Shown in pieces: positions 49,501 through 57,239 of a DNA stretch of 64,000 bases (position 1 is its first letter; the number at the start of each line of letters is the position of its first letter). The translations under genes were made by a program, and so were the position numbers. Location of the stretch: NCBI GenBank assembly GCA_003260075.1, contig QLIY01000081.1, forward strand, positions 1,256 to 65,255. The letters run 5' to 3'. The DNA comes from Phallusia mammillata. Taxonomy: Eukaryota; Chordata; Ascidiacea; Phlebobranchia; Ascidiidae. Under the pieces are notes generated by a model, which searched no databases, was not told the origin of the DNA, and saw only the letters and a list, made by a program, of their open reading frames with translations.

Positions 49501-49993
49501 GTTAACTTTACTTTACTGGGTAAGAATAATTCTGTTTAAATTTCTTGCCCCGAAAAACACAAGTTGCCGAGACAGGATTAGAACCAACAACCGTTCGAGC
49601 ACAAAGCGGTGACGCTAACCACTCGACTATATTGGCAAGATATACTTGTAATGTGTCGGTCTGGTGGATAACTGGTGTAAACAAATGTCGACAACTTAGA
49701 AAAAAATATATATTCCCTACATTATTTTGGGCATTCAATTTTTTCGGAAGTGAATCACGCGATTTTTTTTTTTCACGGGAGGTTCGAACCCAGGACTCTC
49801 CCAGGGACGAATCCCGATCAGGGTTTTTTGTGTCTGTATATGGGTCAGGCGCGCCGGACCATTCGGCCACGCGATTACAACATTGTGACGTCAGCCTTGC
49901 ATGATAGCGCCTCCGCGTGGAAACAAATCAAACATACTTTTTTCTACCTTCCTTACCTGTGATTGGCCAAGTCCGCAGCCTTGCAGTTTCCAT
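9870..49993 (-). CDS. KCNQ: KCNQ voltage-gated potassium channel with two alternative N-termini
   Basis: Six-transmembrane Kv7 channel subunit; in the family four subunits make a PIP2- and calmodulin-dependent delayed K+ current at the plasma membrane. Shared exons, in order: 25401-25491, 23562-23688, 22934-23106, 20687-20815, 18597-18707, 15838-16019, 15075-15243, 14572-14695, 14126-14219, 13656-13787, 13190-13390, 12440-12593, 12033-12119, 11072-11489, 9870-10507. Distal 5' exons: 49957-49993 (candidate), 44616-44800, 44113-44223, 43047-43270. Proximal 5' exons: 27270-27829, 26802-26873. All joins keep phase, giving about 1128 residues (distal) or 1153 (proximal). Hallmarks: S4 [18 protein letters not shown]5 [11 protein letters not shown], filter TTIGYGD, IQ motif [11 protein letters not shown] and helix [19 protein letters not shown]. 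The tail is longer than in human KCNQ1-5. Vertebrate paralogue is not assigned because features of KCNQ1 and KCNQ2-5 are mixed. Confidence 0.95.
11072..11489 (-). CDS. KCNQ: KCNQ exon, acidic Ser/Asp tract
   Basis: 139 codons plus one base. Includes a [17 protein letters not shown] acidic stretch, followed by basic [15 protein letters not shown] and a segment with [19 protein letters not shown]. Acceptor CATTTAG, donor GTGAGG. The acidic tract loosely resembles phospho-regulated segments of vertebrate KCNQ2/3 but lacks the ankyrin-G AEGE core. Confidence 0.85.
12033..12119 (-). CDS. KCNQ: KCNQ exon, basic segment
   Basis: 29 codons ([18 protein letters not shown], then [11 protein letters not shown]), phase 0 at both ends, acceptor TTTTCGCAG and donor GTAACT. 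Arg/Ser-rich with several potential basophilic kinase sites. Possibly an alternatively used cassette, since its length is a multiple of three. Confidence 0.75.
12440..12593 (-). CDS. KCNQ: KCNQ exon, charged segment after helix D
   Basis: 51 codons after a split Arg codon. Basic [11 protein letters not shown] followed by acidic [10 protein letters not shown]. Phase agrees with both neighbours. Acceptor TACCATAG is short of pyrimidines. Confidence 0.75.
12920..13106. mobile_element. hAT MITE, family GTGGGATTC, copy 1
   Basis: 187 bp with inner ends ggtgggattc and gaatcccac and exact 8-base target copies actacact at 12912-12919 and 13107-13114. Interior repeats ccggtt. Same family as 20324-20503 and 32429-32591. 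Confidence 0.88.
13190..13390 (-). CDS. KCNQ: KCNQ exon, helices C-D region
   Basis: Begins RVDMILG, matching the RVDQIVG block of KCNQ2-5, and ends in [20 protein letters not shown], the tetramer-forming coiled-coil helix D. Confidence 0.92.
13656..13787 (-). CDS. KCNQ: KCNQ exon, calmodulin-binding helix B
   Basis: Encodes [20 protein letters not shown] then [15 protein letters not shown], almost identical to vertebrate KCNQ helix B and helix C start. It binds calmodulin with helix A. The acceptor contains a TGACGTCA palindrome at 13789-13796. Confidence 0.97.
13936..13990 (+). repeat. tRNA-like SINE fragment
   Basis: A-box-like taggtcagttgg and B box gggttcgaatccc, then caggctggattttctagtct, a tail also seen at 180-200 and, reversed, near 55870-55920. 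Too short between boxes for a working tRNA. Confidence 0.45.
14126..14219 (-). CDS. KCNQ: KCNQ exon, start of helix B
   Basis: Thirty full codons: a Ser/Asn-rich linker, then [15 protein letters not shown], matching the LTEEHKKVIRAIR block of the family. Confidence 0.92.
14572..14695 (-). CDS. KCNQ: KCNQ exon, linker between helices A and B
   Basis: 41 codons plus one base, starting [20 protein letters not shown]. The Q/KSxSF core matches the VQKSWSFNDR block of vertebrate KCNQs. The intron upstream is mostly minisatellite. Confidence 0.88.
14717..15011. repeat. Minisatellite, about 16 units of 17-19 bp
   Basis: Units of the form gatgacycgatttaaaa in head-to-tail array. They fill about three quarters of the 379-bp intron between two KCNQ exons and stop about 20 bases from the 3' splice site at 14696. 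Units toward 15011 are more uniform (gatgacccgatttaaaaa). Confidence 0.95.
15075..15243 (-). CDS. KCNQ: KCNQ exon, A-B linker with basic residues
   Basis: 56 codons after a split Ser: [20 protein letters not shown] then a Ser-rich linker. Variable region in the family; supported by phase, CTTCAG acceptor and GTAAAA donor. Confidence 0.85.
15647..15680 (-). ncRNA. Hammerhead-like motif, degenerate
   Basis: Minus strand reads TGCA, CTGATGA, a poorly paired stem II region, GAAAC, GTC, TGCA. The flanking TGCA pair could form stem I. The surrounding stretch (from about 15555) shares ggaacactatacac-type sequence with the copies near 22650 and 11636, so this is one repeat family. Confidence 0.35.
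15838..16019 (-). CDS. KCNQ: KCNQ exon, S6 end and helix A (IQ motif)
   Basis: Encodes [20 protein letters not shown], the invariant post-S6 block, and [19 protein letters not shown], the IQ-type calmodulin-binding helix A. Confidence 0.98.
16020..18596. other. KCNQ intron (S6 to pore exons)
   Basis: No coding exon supported. A tRNA-like B box (gggttcgatccctg) lies at about 16056-16071, a TGACGTCA palindrome at 16366-16373, and a hammerhead-like motif at 17456-17491. Reading frames here match nothing known to me. Confidence 0.5.
17456..17491 (+). ncRNA. Hammerhead-like motif, degenerate core
   Basis: Reads CTGATAA, a weak stem II, then GAAACGTC. The G of CTGANGA is replaced, so cleavage activity is unlikely. 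Kept as a member of the family. Confidence 0.25.
18597..18707 (-). CDS. KCNQ: KCNQ exon, selectivity filter and S6
   Basis: 37 codons: [20 protein letters not shown] followed by [17 protein letters not shown] with the PAG hinge completed in the next exon. Val after GYGDK matches KCNQ1, not the Tyr of KCNQ2. Confidence 0.98.
18708..20686. other. KCNQ intron (pore to S5 exons)
   Basis: Apart from the MITE at 20324-20503 I see nothing I can name. Confidence 0.5.
20324..20503. mobile_element. hAT MITE, family GTGGGATTC, copy 2
   Basis: 180 bp, ends cagtggtgggattc and gaatcccaccactg are perfect inverted repeats. Flanks ttaataac and cttataac match at 6 of 8 bases. Confidence 0.85.
20687..20815 (-). 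CDS. KCNQ: KCNQ exon, S5 and pore helix start
   Basis: 43 codons: [20 protein letters not shown] then [20 protein letters not shown] and WGL. Trp in TAWYIG is the retigabine-site residue of KCNQ2-5; KCNQ1 has Leu there. Confidence 0.98.
20816..22933. other. KCNQ intron (S5 to S4 exons)
   Basis: Holds a tRNA-like B box near 21105-21125 (gtgggttcgtacctcacc) and the hammerhead-like repeat ending at 22776. The 114-codon plus-strand frame at 21782-22126 has no recognised feature. Confidence 0.45.
22745..22776 (-). ncRNA. Hammerhead-like motif
   Basis: Minus strand: CTGATGA, one T, GGCA, an eight-base loop, TGCC, GAAAC, GTT. Four perfect stem II pairs and both conserved boxes. One extra base separates the core from stem II, unlike the canonical ribozyme. 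Copy of the 15647 family; a further decayed copy (GAAA lost) is at 46760-46795. Confidence 0.4.
22934..23106 (-). CDS. KCNQ: KCNQ exon, S3 end and S4 voltage sensor
   Basis: 57 codons with [20 protein letters not shown] and [20 protein letters not shown], then [17 protein letters not shown], the S4-S5 linker. The gating-charge pattern including the R-to-Q position is as in KCNQ2. Confidence 0.98.
23281..23290. other. C10 run, possible gap fill
   Basis: Exactly ten C, the reverse of the G10 runs that mark duplicated contig ends elsewhere. I see no clear flank duplication here, so this one may be real sequence. Confidence 0.35.
23562..23688 (-). CDS. KCNQ: KCNQ exon, S2 to start of S3
   Basis: 42 codons plus one base: [20 protein letters not shown] and [20 protein letters not shown] then II. 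The W(S/A)AGC(R/C)xxY block is diagnostic of KCNQ. Confidence 0.97.
23689..25400. other. KCNQ intron (S2 to S1 exons)
   Basis: Contains TGACGTCA at 24261-24268 and the spliced-leader-like sequence at 25281. No exon supported. Confidence 0.5.
25281..25326 (+). ncRNA. Spliced-leader RNA-like gene or pseudogene
   Basis: The 16-base attctatttgaataag at 25281-25296 matches the Ciona trans-spliced leader as I remember it and is followed directly by GT, as an SL RNA donor would be. The next 30 bases include ttctttgg, resembling the Sm-like site described for the Ciona SL RNA. It sits alone in a KCNQ intron on the opposite strand, not in a tandem SL array, so a dispersed pseudogene is likely. Confidence 0.5.
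25401..25491 (-). CDS. KCNQ: KCNQ exon, S1
   Basis: Thirty codons, [20 protein letters not shown] then [10 protein letters not shown]. This is the first exon common to both 5' variants. It needs two bases (AC) from upstream to complete Thr, which both variants supply. Confidence 0.96.
26802..26873 (-). CDS. KCNQ: KCNQ proximal variant, exon 2
   Basis: 72 bases encoding [20 protein letters not shown] then HFA and AC of a split Thr. This is the pre-S1 helix (NFLERPRG in vertebrates). In the distal variant the equivalent residues are in one exon with the preceding block. Confidence 0.85.
26985..27209. mobile_element. hAT-type MITE, 225 bp
   Basis: Ends cagggcttttcaaactg and agtttgagaatccctg, flanks atttaaag and atttgaag (7 of 8). 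Interior has gggtcgcgaccc. Inserted between the two proximal KCNQ exons. Confidence 0.85.
27270..27829 (-). CDS. KCNQ: KCNQ proximal variant, first coding exon
   Basis: 186 codons plus AG. Starts [10 protein letters not shown]; a second ATG five codons on is possible. A long Pro/Ser/His-rich cytoplasmic segment ends in the family block [20 protein letters not shown]. The donor is AG then GTGCGT. Upstream I see no clear acceptor, so an alternative promoter with this as first exon is the simplest reading. Confidence 0.75.
29278..29512. mobile_element. hAT-type MITE, 235 bp
   Basis: Ends cagtggtcggcaacc and ggttgccgaaccctg, exact target copies gtgtagag at 29270-29277 and 29513-29520. Interior rich in ccggtccgcg, giving a sharp GC peak. 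Confidence 0.9.
31288..31604. mobile_element. hAT-type element, 317 bp
   Basis: Ends cagtggttcttaaacttt and cagtttgagaatcacag, flanks gattaggc and ggttgggc (6 of 8). Interior tgcggcccactgag and ccgcggcacac are typical of this class. Confidence 0.65.
32180..32270. repeat. Tandem duplication, 46-bp unit, two copies
   Basis: acctttcacctagtcccgaa starts at 32180 and again at 32226, each followed by gtgaa and aaagcaagttctt. Confidence 0.9.
32429..32591. mobile_element. hAT MITE, family GTGGGATTC, copy 3
   Basis: Shorter copy (163 bp) with exact flanks agtaaggg at 32421-32428 and 32592-32599. The right end has five bases (agttg) beyond the inverted repeat. Confidence 0.8.
35255..35291. repeat. 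13-bp perfect hairpin
   Basis: agtcgtttgttac and gtaacaaacgact around an 11-base loop. No T-run follows and no terminator is expected in this genome. Function unknown. Confidence 0.7.
36399..37396. mobile_element. hAT element, about 1 kb, with exact target duplication
   Basis: Ends caggggttcttaaactgggg and aaagtttaagaacccctg, with ctctaaag at 36391-36398 and 37397-37404. The interior has gggtcgcgagccgg and a transposase remnant near the right end. The longest hAT copy in the window, probably an internally deleted autonomous element. Confidence 0.92.
37125..37239 (+). pseudogene. Decayed hAT transposase C-terminus
   Basis: Frame from 37125 gives [19 protein letters not shown], then ATYQC, a stop and SGFFQR. 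This resembles the KEEYP...LLPFATTYLCESGFS region near the C-terminus of hAT transposases (ZBED5-like). An in-frame stop and poor conservation show it is dead. Confidence 0.5.
38209..38222. promoter_or_regulatory. RFX X-box-like motif 1
   Basis: gtttccatgacaac fits the RYYNYY-N2-RRNRAC consensus of RFX factors, which control ciliary genes in animals. Lies 87 bases from motif 2. Confidence 0.45.
38296..38309. promoter_or_regulatory. RFX X-box-like motif 2
   Basis: gttgccgtggtaac is a nearly symmetric X-box with a two-base spacer. About 134 bases upstream of the small ORF at 38443. Confidence 0.5.
38443..38601 (+). CDS. Candidate 52-residue protein downstream of X-boxes
   Basis: Starts [20 protein letters not shown] and ends [15 protein letters not shown] at TAG. 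ATG context aaaATGG is good. The N-terminal half looks helical and acidic, the C-terminal half basic. I recognise no family. An open frame of this length can arise by chance (roughly one in ten starts), so the main support is the X-box pair upstream. It could also be the first exon of a longer gene. Confidence 0.25.
   Translation: MDLRSELIQNEIAEELEYIVYYYVYRRFNNCCQFKMYKKTPGHIGTKMETKP
41081..41230. repeat. 70-bp direct duplication split by G10
   Basis: 41081-41150 and 41161-41230 differ at one base (g/a); ten G (41151-41160) lie between. The second copy continues past where the first is cut off. Reads as two overlapping contig ends. Confidence 0.85.
42006..42763 (-). CDS. Candidate small secreted cationic protein nested in KCNQ intron
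   Basis: Exon 1 (42694-42763): [20 protein letters not shown] then LST, a signal-peptide-like start with GCAATGG context and a perfect GTAAGT donor. Exon 2 (42006-42163) follows a CTATTAACT branch-point-like sequence and TTCAG acceptor, in phase, and ends at TGA. The joined product is 75 residues; after the likely signal cleavage about 51 remain, with nine Lys/Arg, one Asp and three Cys (SCRKNRCP and a later LLC). AATAAA lies about 240 bases downstream (41762-41767). No family recognised. The exon 1 boundary CCACAG/GTAAGT could instead be a recursive splice point of the KCNQ intron. Confidence 0.3.
43047..43270 (-). CDS. KCNQ: KCNQ distal variant, pre-S1 exon
   Basis: 74 codons plus AC. A His/Gln-rich start, then [20 protein letters not shown] and [20 protein letters not shown], then VYHVV. 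It is a second version of the block encoded by 27270-27829 and 26802-26873, ends in the same phase, and is as good a KCNQ match (NFLERP). Confidence 0.9.
44113..44223 (-). CDS. KCNQ: KCNQ distal variant, N-terminal exon
   Basis: 37 codons, phase 0 at both ends, [20 protein letters not shown] onward. No homology visible. Supported by phase with the next exon, TTGTTCAG acceptor and CAG GTCAGT donor. Confidence 0.7.
44394..44409 (+). ncRNA. Second spliced-leader-like sequence
   Basis: Exact attctatttgaataag followed by GT. The next 31 bases can pair gttctg with cagaac around an atttttat stretch, a possible Sm-like site. The flanks do not match the 25281 copy. Confidence 0.45.
44616..44800 (-). 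CDS. KCNQ: KCNQ distal variant, acidic N-terminal exon
   Basis: 61 codons after a split codon, acidic at first ([20 protein letters not shown]) and ending PSTFPRFFD. Strong TTTTTTTGCAG acceptor and GTAAGT donor. The internal Met (ATGAAATCATCG) is an alternative start if the upstream exon is wrong. Confidence 0.7.
44955..44990 (+). ncRNA. Hammerhead-like motif with GAAACGTC
   Basis: CTGAAGA fits CTGANGA, then A, GCCC paired with GGGC, two more C-G pairs around a five-base loop, then GAAACGTC. The ACGT gives a minimal self-complementary stem III, as in dimer-forming type I hammerheads of retroelements. Confidence 0.45.
48285..48525. repeat. 110-bp direct duplication split by G10
   Basis: tcaatgctcaggaaagtttg begins at 48285 and 48412. 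The first copy stops at ten G (48394-48403); the second runs on. A few substitutions and one aattc unit differ, as between two alleles. Confidence 0.85.
49563..49645 (-). repeat. tRNA-like SINE fragment
   Basis: On the minus strand tagtcgagtggttagcgtc (A box) and ggttctaatcctg (B box). Not a convincing cloverleaf. Confidence 0.5.
49778..49874 (-). repeat. tRNA-derived SINE fragment (class II tRNA type)
   Basis: Minus strand has gcgtggccgaatggtccgg, a long variable-arm-like region and cctgggttcgaacc. Related to 5749-5835. Confidence 0.55.
49957..49993 (-). CDS. KCNQ: Candidate first exon of distal KCNQ
   Basis: [12 protein letters not shown] plus one base, ending at GTAAGG, the phase needed by 44616-44800. 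The start context GCCATGG is good. Against it: the ATG sits inside an RFX X-box-like palindrome (49986-49999), the exon is only 37 bases and the intron would be 5.2 kb. Confidence 0.35.
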
Positions 49994-49999
49994 GGCAAC
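49986..49999. promoter_or_regulatory. X-box-like palindrome at candidate KCNQ start
   Basis: gtttccatggcaac fits the RFX consensus and contains the ATG of the candidate first exon. Either role is possible. Confidence 0.35.
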
Positions 50000-50380
50000 G
50001 TGAGTATATTAAAAAACAAAGTCAGAAGAATTGCCTACAATGCTTACTGCAAAACACAAGCGAAGCGGATAAATATGTGGATTCTCTGTCGGGTTCGTCT
50101 CAATGCTTCTGAGTGACAGAGTGGCACGTGTTTAACAATAAAGAGTTTACATCTAGGGAGGAGTAGCGACCAAGCAAGGGGGTTCGCACGGTAAGTTTTA
50201 GAGGCCGCAAGTATCTATTTGTCTCGGCATGACCTAAAAAAATAAGATTACTCTGGTAATATCCAAATCAACTTCTGTCGCGGGATTAGTTGACTGATAT
50301 AAACTTTTTTCAGTTTTTGAGGATTAACTGACGTTATCACATTGAACAAATGACTGCTTGCTCTAATCTGCCTTATCACC

Positions 50381-50629
50381 AAAACTGTGACCTTTTTCTG
50401 TCTTGTTATAAACAGAAACTAATTTCAACTTCTTCCTTTGCAACGACACAACGAAAAAATATTGCTTTTCAGTCTGTTACTCCCAACAAACTGGAGTGCC
50501 GGGGGGGGGGTAAAATTGTGACCTTTTTCTTTCTTGTTATAAACAGAAACTAATTTCAACTTCTTCCTTTGTAACGACACAATGAAAAAATATTGCTTTT
50601 CAGTCTGTTACTCCCAACAAACTGGAGTG

Positions 50630-50704
<75 letters not shown>
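50381..50704. repeat. 120-bp duplication split by G10, then 73-base G run
   Basis: Copies at 50381-50500 and 50512-50631. Both end in ggagtgcc; the first is followed by ten G, the second by 73 G (50632-50704). Probably gap fill at a difficult site. Confidence 0.8.
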
Positions 50705-50706
<2 letters not shown>

Positions 50707-51069
50707 TCTCGTCACCAGCTGCACTAATGGGACATTTTAAGTCGAAACAGTGTGCACTGTCTGAGGCATATACAATAAAAAAACACTTTACTCCTTTTAA
50801 ACATCCAATAGTGTTCAACCTGTATGTAAGTACCCTAGACCTCTGCATGTCGGTGTATGTACAAGCTTCAAACAAGAAGAACATAAATTGAAATCCCAAC
50901 GGACAAGCACATGGATGGCGTCCGATCTAACTACGTGCGACGTTAGGATGCAAGGAAAGGATCAAAAATCGATAAATTGTTTTATCATATCGCGTCGTGG
51001 TCGCGACACAAGAGAAAGGAGTTGGACTAAAATAGCCATTAACGCTGTTCAAGATGGAAGTAGAAATAT

Positions 51070-51264
51070 TTACCCGGTTGAATAAGCTGTTGCTGCCAGG
51101 CATAATATATAAACGAGTATAACTCTTCCAGAAGTTTTATTACAAACAACAAAAACTTTTTATTTCAAGATATAAACCATTCTCCTGATGAAGGCGTCTC
51201 GTAAGGGACGTCGAAAGTTGGTTGTTTATAATAAAACTGCTGGAAGAGCAATACTTACCCGGTT
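51070..51264 (+). mobile_element. Hairpin element carrying a hammerhead-like core
   Basis: 28-base arms at 51123-51150 and 51221-51248 (26 of 28 complementary) enclose CTGATGA (51185), an eight-pair stem II with gtaa loop, and GAAA (51213-51216). Ten-base direct repeats ttacccggtt flank the unit at 51070-51079 and 51255-51264 and may be target copies. Hammerheads of this kind occur in Penelope-like elements and retrozymes; no reverse transcriptase is present here. Confidence 0.5.
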
Positions 51265-52040
51265 AGTTACTATAAGGTATAATACACACAAAAACACCCG
51301 AGGTCAGTCCCTTTAATGAAACTTTTGGGTGAGGAAATATATGGGTAAATTATTTTATTTTTCAGTTCTCCGCACATAAGTTACCTCAAGTCAAATCAAG
51401 GTTTAATCCTGTAGCAGTCACGTGCTCTTAGATCCCATTAAACTTAAGCTTTATGCTTAGTGAAACCAAAGTGTCAAATAACGATGATTTAAAAGCACGT
51501 GACCGCTACAATTCTAAGTGGAAATGACCATTTCGTTACCATCAACACATGTCTTGCGCCAGGACGCTCGCACCCAGTACTACATCAACAAGCGATGTAC
51601 CGTGAAGACATTTTCAACGAGTTACAGAGCTATTCAAATATTTTGTATTGTTTAACATAGTTATGCAATGTTCTGTACGTTTTTGTTTGTGGTAAAAATC
51701 GTCGTGATAAAACAGTCGTACATAGACATAGAAACTATGCTAAACCTAAAATGTTTTGGAGAGACTTTCCTTGAAAAACACGTGGAACTATATAAGAGGG
51801 TAAAAATTAACTTTGTAATTTCGTGGCTGCATCGCGGAGTTGCTGGTCGCTTTCCGATTACGGACCCGCTAACTCTGATTTGTCTTCTAACTTGGCCTAG
51901 TTTATCGCGGTTGATATTTAGCGACCAAACACCGCAAACCAACTTATTATCAGGAAATAAGCGAACTATCGATTCGAGTCCACTTCATGGAAACTCGATA
52001 CCAAAGTCCATCATTAACGCAAAGGTAAATCCAGCATACA

Positions 52041-54022
<1,982 letters not shown>

Positions 54023-54487
54023 AATTCAAATCAAACTGTGATACTGTAGTTCGTTTCACATTGTATGAGTCGTTAACCTTTCAGGTAAACGGCTCGCTTC
54101 AAAATCAATCAGAAGTCCCCACTTATTCGACTTACATAAAACACAAAAGCTTCGGTCAATTACAATTCCACCAACTTTCCCAACACAATCACGACGTTAC
54201 GTACCAATGCGTTTCAACGTCACTAATTAGTGAGTGGAAAACGATTCGTGATCAACGCCCGTGATCGCTTGTCTAAACTCATGTGAATTCGTGTGAAACA
54301 TTTGGAAAGAAAATATTTAGAACACAACACATTTGGCTGAATGGAAACAAGTTACTGTGGCCACGACGAATGAAAAGCAAACACGATCAAACTTTGTACA
54401 GAAGATAAGGTTGCTAAAGCAGTAAATTGACTGGTTTAAGTTACTTTAGCTGGTTTAACGCTTCTTGACCATGAATCTATTCTAAAC

Positions 54488-54737
54488 AATGGCTCTCTTG
54501 GAGGGCTTAACCAACTTATAACCCAAAAAATTACTAACAAAACAGTAAACAAAAATTAGTTTTTTAAAGTATTAATCCATGCGTTTTTCGTTCTTGTAAG
54601 ATTGAGGGGGGGGGGGTAATGGCTCTCTTGGAGGGCTTAACCAACTTATAACCCAAATAATTACTAACAAAACAGTATACAGAAAAATCGTTTTTTAAAG
54701 TATTAATCCATGCGTTTTTCGTTCTTGTAAGATTGAG
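54488..54737. repeat. 120-bp direct duplication split by G10
   Basis: aatggctctcttggagggct starts at 54488 and 54618; ten G at 54607-54616 cut off the first copy after gattgag. Confidence 0.85.
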
Positions 54738-55879
54738 CTGCACACAACTATTATATCTTCAAAATACCCAAACCTCCCAGACCTAGCCTGTTTCGCTTGG
54801 ATTTAGCAACGGCTTGTCAGGAACGATGTGCAAAAAGCTTCTCGCATAGTTTTATCAAGTTCATGGTTTATTGGATTTGTGTATTATGACATTGACTGGC
54901 CGAACAATGCTTACTTGTTACGTCAATGTGATGAAATAAATTTACATGACATAAAAGAAACAAGTATGAATAATATATGACCACGTAGTTCAATTGTATA
55001 CTGCGCGATGACAATTTGAAACATACCCAGAAGTCTTTGAATTCTATTTTTTTTAATGTTGAAAGTACGAAGAAATTGTTCTGGTACCAATATACAGCTT
55101 TTACCACTATTGTGGTTCAGAAATATTACGGCGAAACGAAAAAGAACCAATGTTATGCCGACGAACATTATCACAGCGGTCTGTCCATTATTCTTTTCTG
55201 TCACAAAGGTGTTTGAAACAAACAGTTTTTCAAACTTAACTTATAATTTCTCATAACACTTTGCCTGCCTGTATTATTTGTGTCATAAAAAAATATACAA
55301 CTAAAAGTTTTTGAAGCACCAAGTCTTTCATCACAAATCAACCATGCACCGACCTGTAACTAAGAATATTGTCGTCTCCACAACCGAATCTCAGCTAAAA
55401 CATGAACCGGTTCCCGAGGGGTTACAATTATCAAACCTAACATGATTTTTAAAGGACAAAGATGTCGATTCACATTTTTGTCTTTCACCTATTCATGTTT
55501 TTCGGGATACATTGGCTGTTTTATACAAGTCTACAGCAGGATATCTTTGGCCTCCTTGCTGTTTTACGCAACTGTTCAACGATAAAAATAAGATATAGTA
55601 TAGTAATAATGTAAATAAAATTGACTTAACTTTATTGCAATAATTCGTTATGGATGTTTAAGCGCAAATAAAAAAGTTGAAATAACTGTACCGTAACTGA
55701 ATCAAGACAAGCATTTTCATGTAACAAATTTTTAATCCCTTTTATTGGCCTTTATAGACACTAAAGATGCTTTTTAGCGGAATATATATTTGTTCTTTAT
55801 ACGATTATCAACAGATTTTAACCTGAAAATAAACATTTCCCTACTTGTAACACAACAAAATAAAGGCTGGAAAAAAATC

Positions 55880-55960
55880 TAGCCTTCGGTGGGATTCGAA
55901 CCCACGACAATATAAACACTCTGATTTGTCGACAAACTCACCTTATGGTTTTTCTTTAAA
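55880..55960 (-). repeat. tRNA-like SINE tail
   Basis: Minus-strand gtgggttcgaatcccaccg followed by aggctagattttt, matching the end of the 13936-13990 repeat. Confidence 0.45.
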
Positions 55961-57205
55961 GCTTTTTGTTCCAGCTTGCTTTAACGAGAAATCCAATCTG
56001 TTCAGGTTGCAATCAGTTTTCGTGGCAACGCAGATTTCATTTCCTAATTATTAATCTCTCTGCAATAAAATGTAGCATTTTAGGTTTTTGCCTCAAAATA
56101 CCAGTGAATGTAATTAATTGTAATATATGACAAGTGGCCTACTTAGGAATAAAGTGTTACAAAGAAAAACTGCCACTAAAAACTCATAAAAGTAACATTA
56201 TCGAGTGTGCAATAATAATTTTCAAGCAGAAAACCAAGAAATACAAGCTCCTTGTTTGCGAAACACCTTCTACGTTTTAACGTTACAACGCGTTTACAGC
56301 TAATCGGATTGTAACTCATACACTGTGTGTAGTACATTTTATAATCACGAGTCACCAGAGACTTAAAATGAGGGATGGAAAACAACAGTGTCGTATACTA
56401 AAAGGACAGAACACTGTATGAAGTCTGATTAATTCTCTGTTTATTTAAAAAATATTGATACATTTTACCCATAAAACTGGCATCATAAGTTTCTTATTCA
56501 AATGACGACTTCAGACTTACCAAGTTTACATTGAGTTAAGTTAAGATGAGTTAATGTTGCTTGGTGAAAAATCACCAGGTCAGAAATAGCTGCACACCGA
56601 CAACACTATTATGTAAACCTTTTCTGTTTGAATAAGGAACTGAAGACGTTATGAAGTGAAATAGACATTGCCCTGAAAACTTTACAGCCTGATCAAATCC
56701 GCTGCAGAAAATCAAATCTAAGCATTATAAAGTGAAACATACATCAGTCTGAAAATTTTACCACTTGATAAATTCAGCTACAAAAAATCAAATTTAAAAA
56801 CATAACATAGGCTGCAATAACTTTAACTGTTCGGTTCCACTACTATTGCTGACATCAATCTTCGTCAAACAGTTTTTCTTCTAAAGTTTACTTTCCAACA
56901 CGCGTTAATCAGCCCGTAAAGCCATTAAGTAGTTGAGATGTGAAGTTTCGCTTTAATCAGTTAAAACTCCCATCGAGCTGTCTCGGCACAAGGAAACACA
57001 AAAGAACAAGTTGTATGGAATACAGGTTGCCCACTTTGCCCTGTGATAACAACTACGCCCAGGGGTTGGGTGCGAAAATACATTAGTTCGTGGGAATAAT
57101 GGGCTTGGTGGTTTGTAATTTGCGGTGAAAAGGAATGGTTTAAAAGTTATTTTTCTTGCCATTGGGTTAAATTCTTGGTGGAAGTGTTTGGCAACAGAGC
57201 CTTAA

Positions 57206-57239
57206 CTCTCTCCCTCTCTCTCTCTCTCTGTCTCTCTCT
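57206..57239. repeat. CT microsatellite
   Basis: (ct)n with a few interruptions. Confidence 0.95.

Larger units (their letters stand above)
44801..49956. other. KCNQ 5' intron
   Basis: Contains a hammerhead-like motif (44955), a G10-marked duplication (48285-48525), a gccgaa-rich repeat near 48586-48772 that resembles a decayed hAT element (…gggttcggcacaccacta) and two reverse-strand tRNA-like SINE pieces. No exon supported. Confidence 0.4.
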
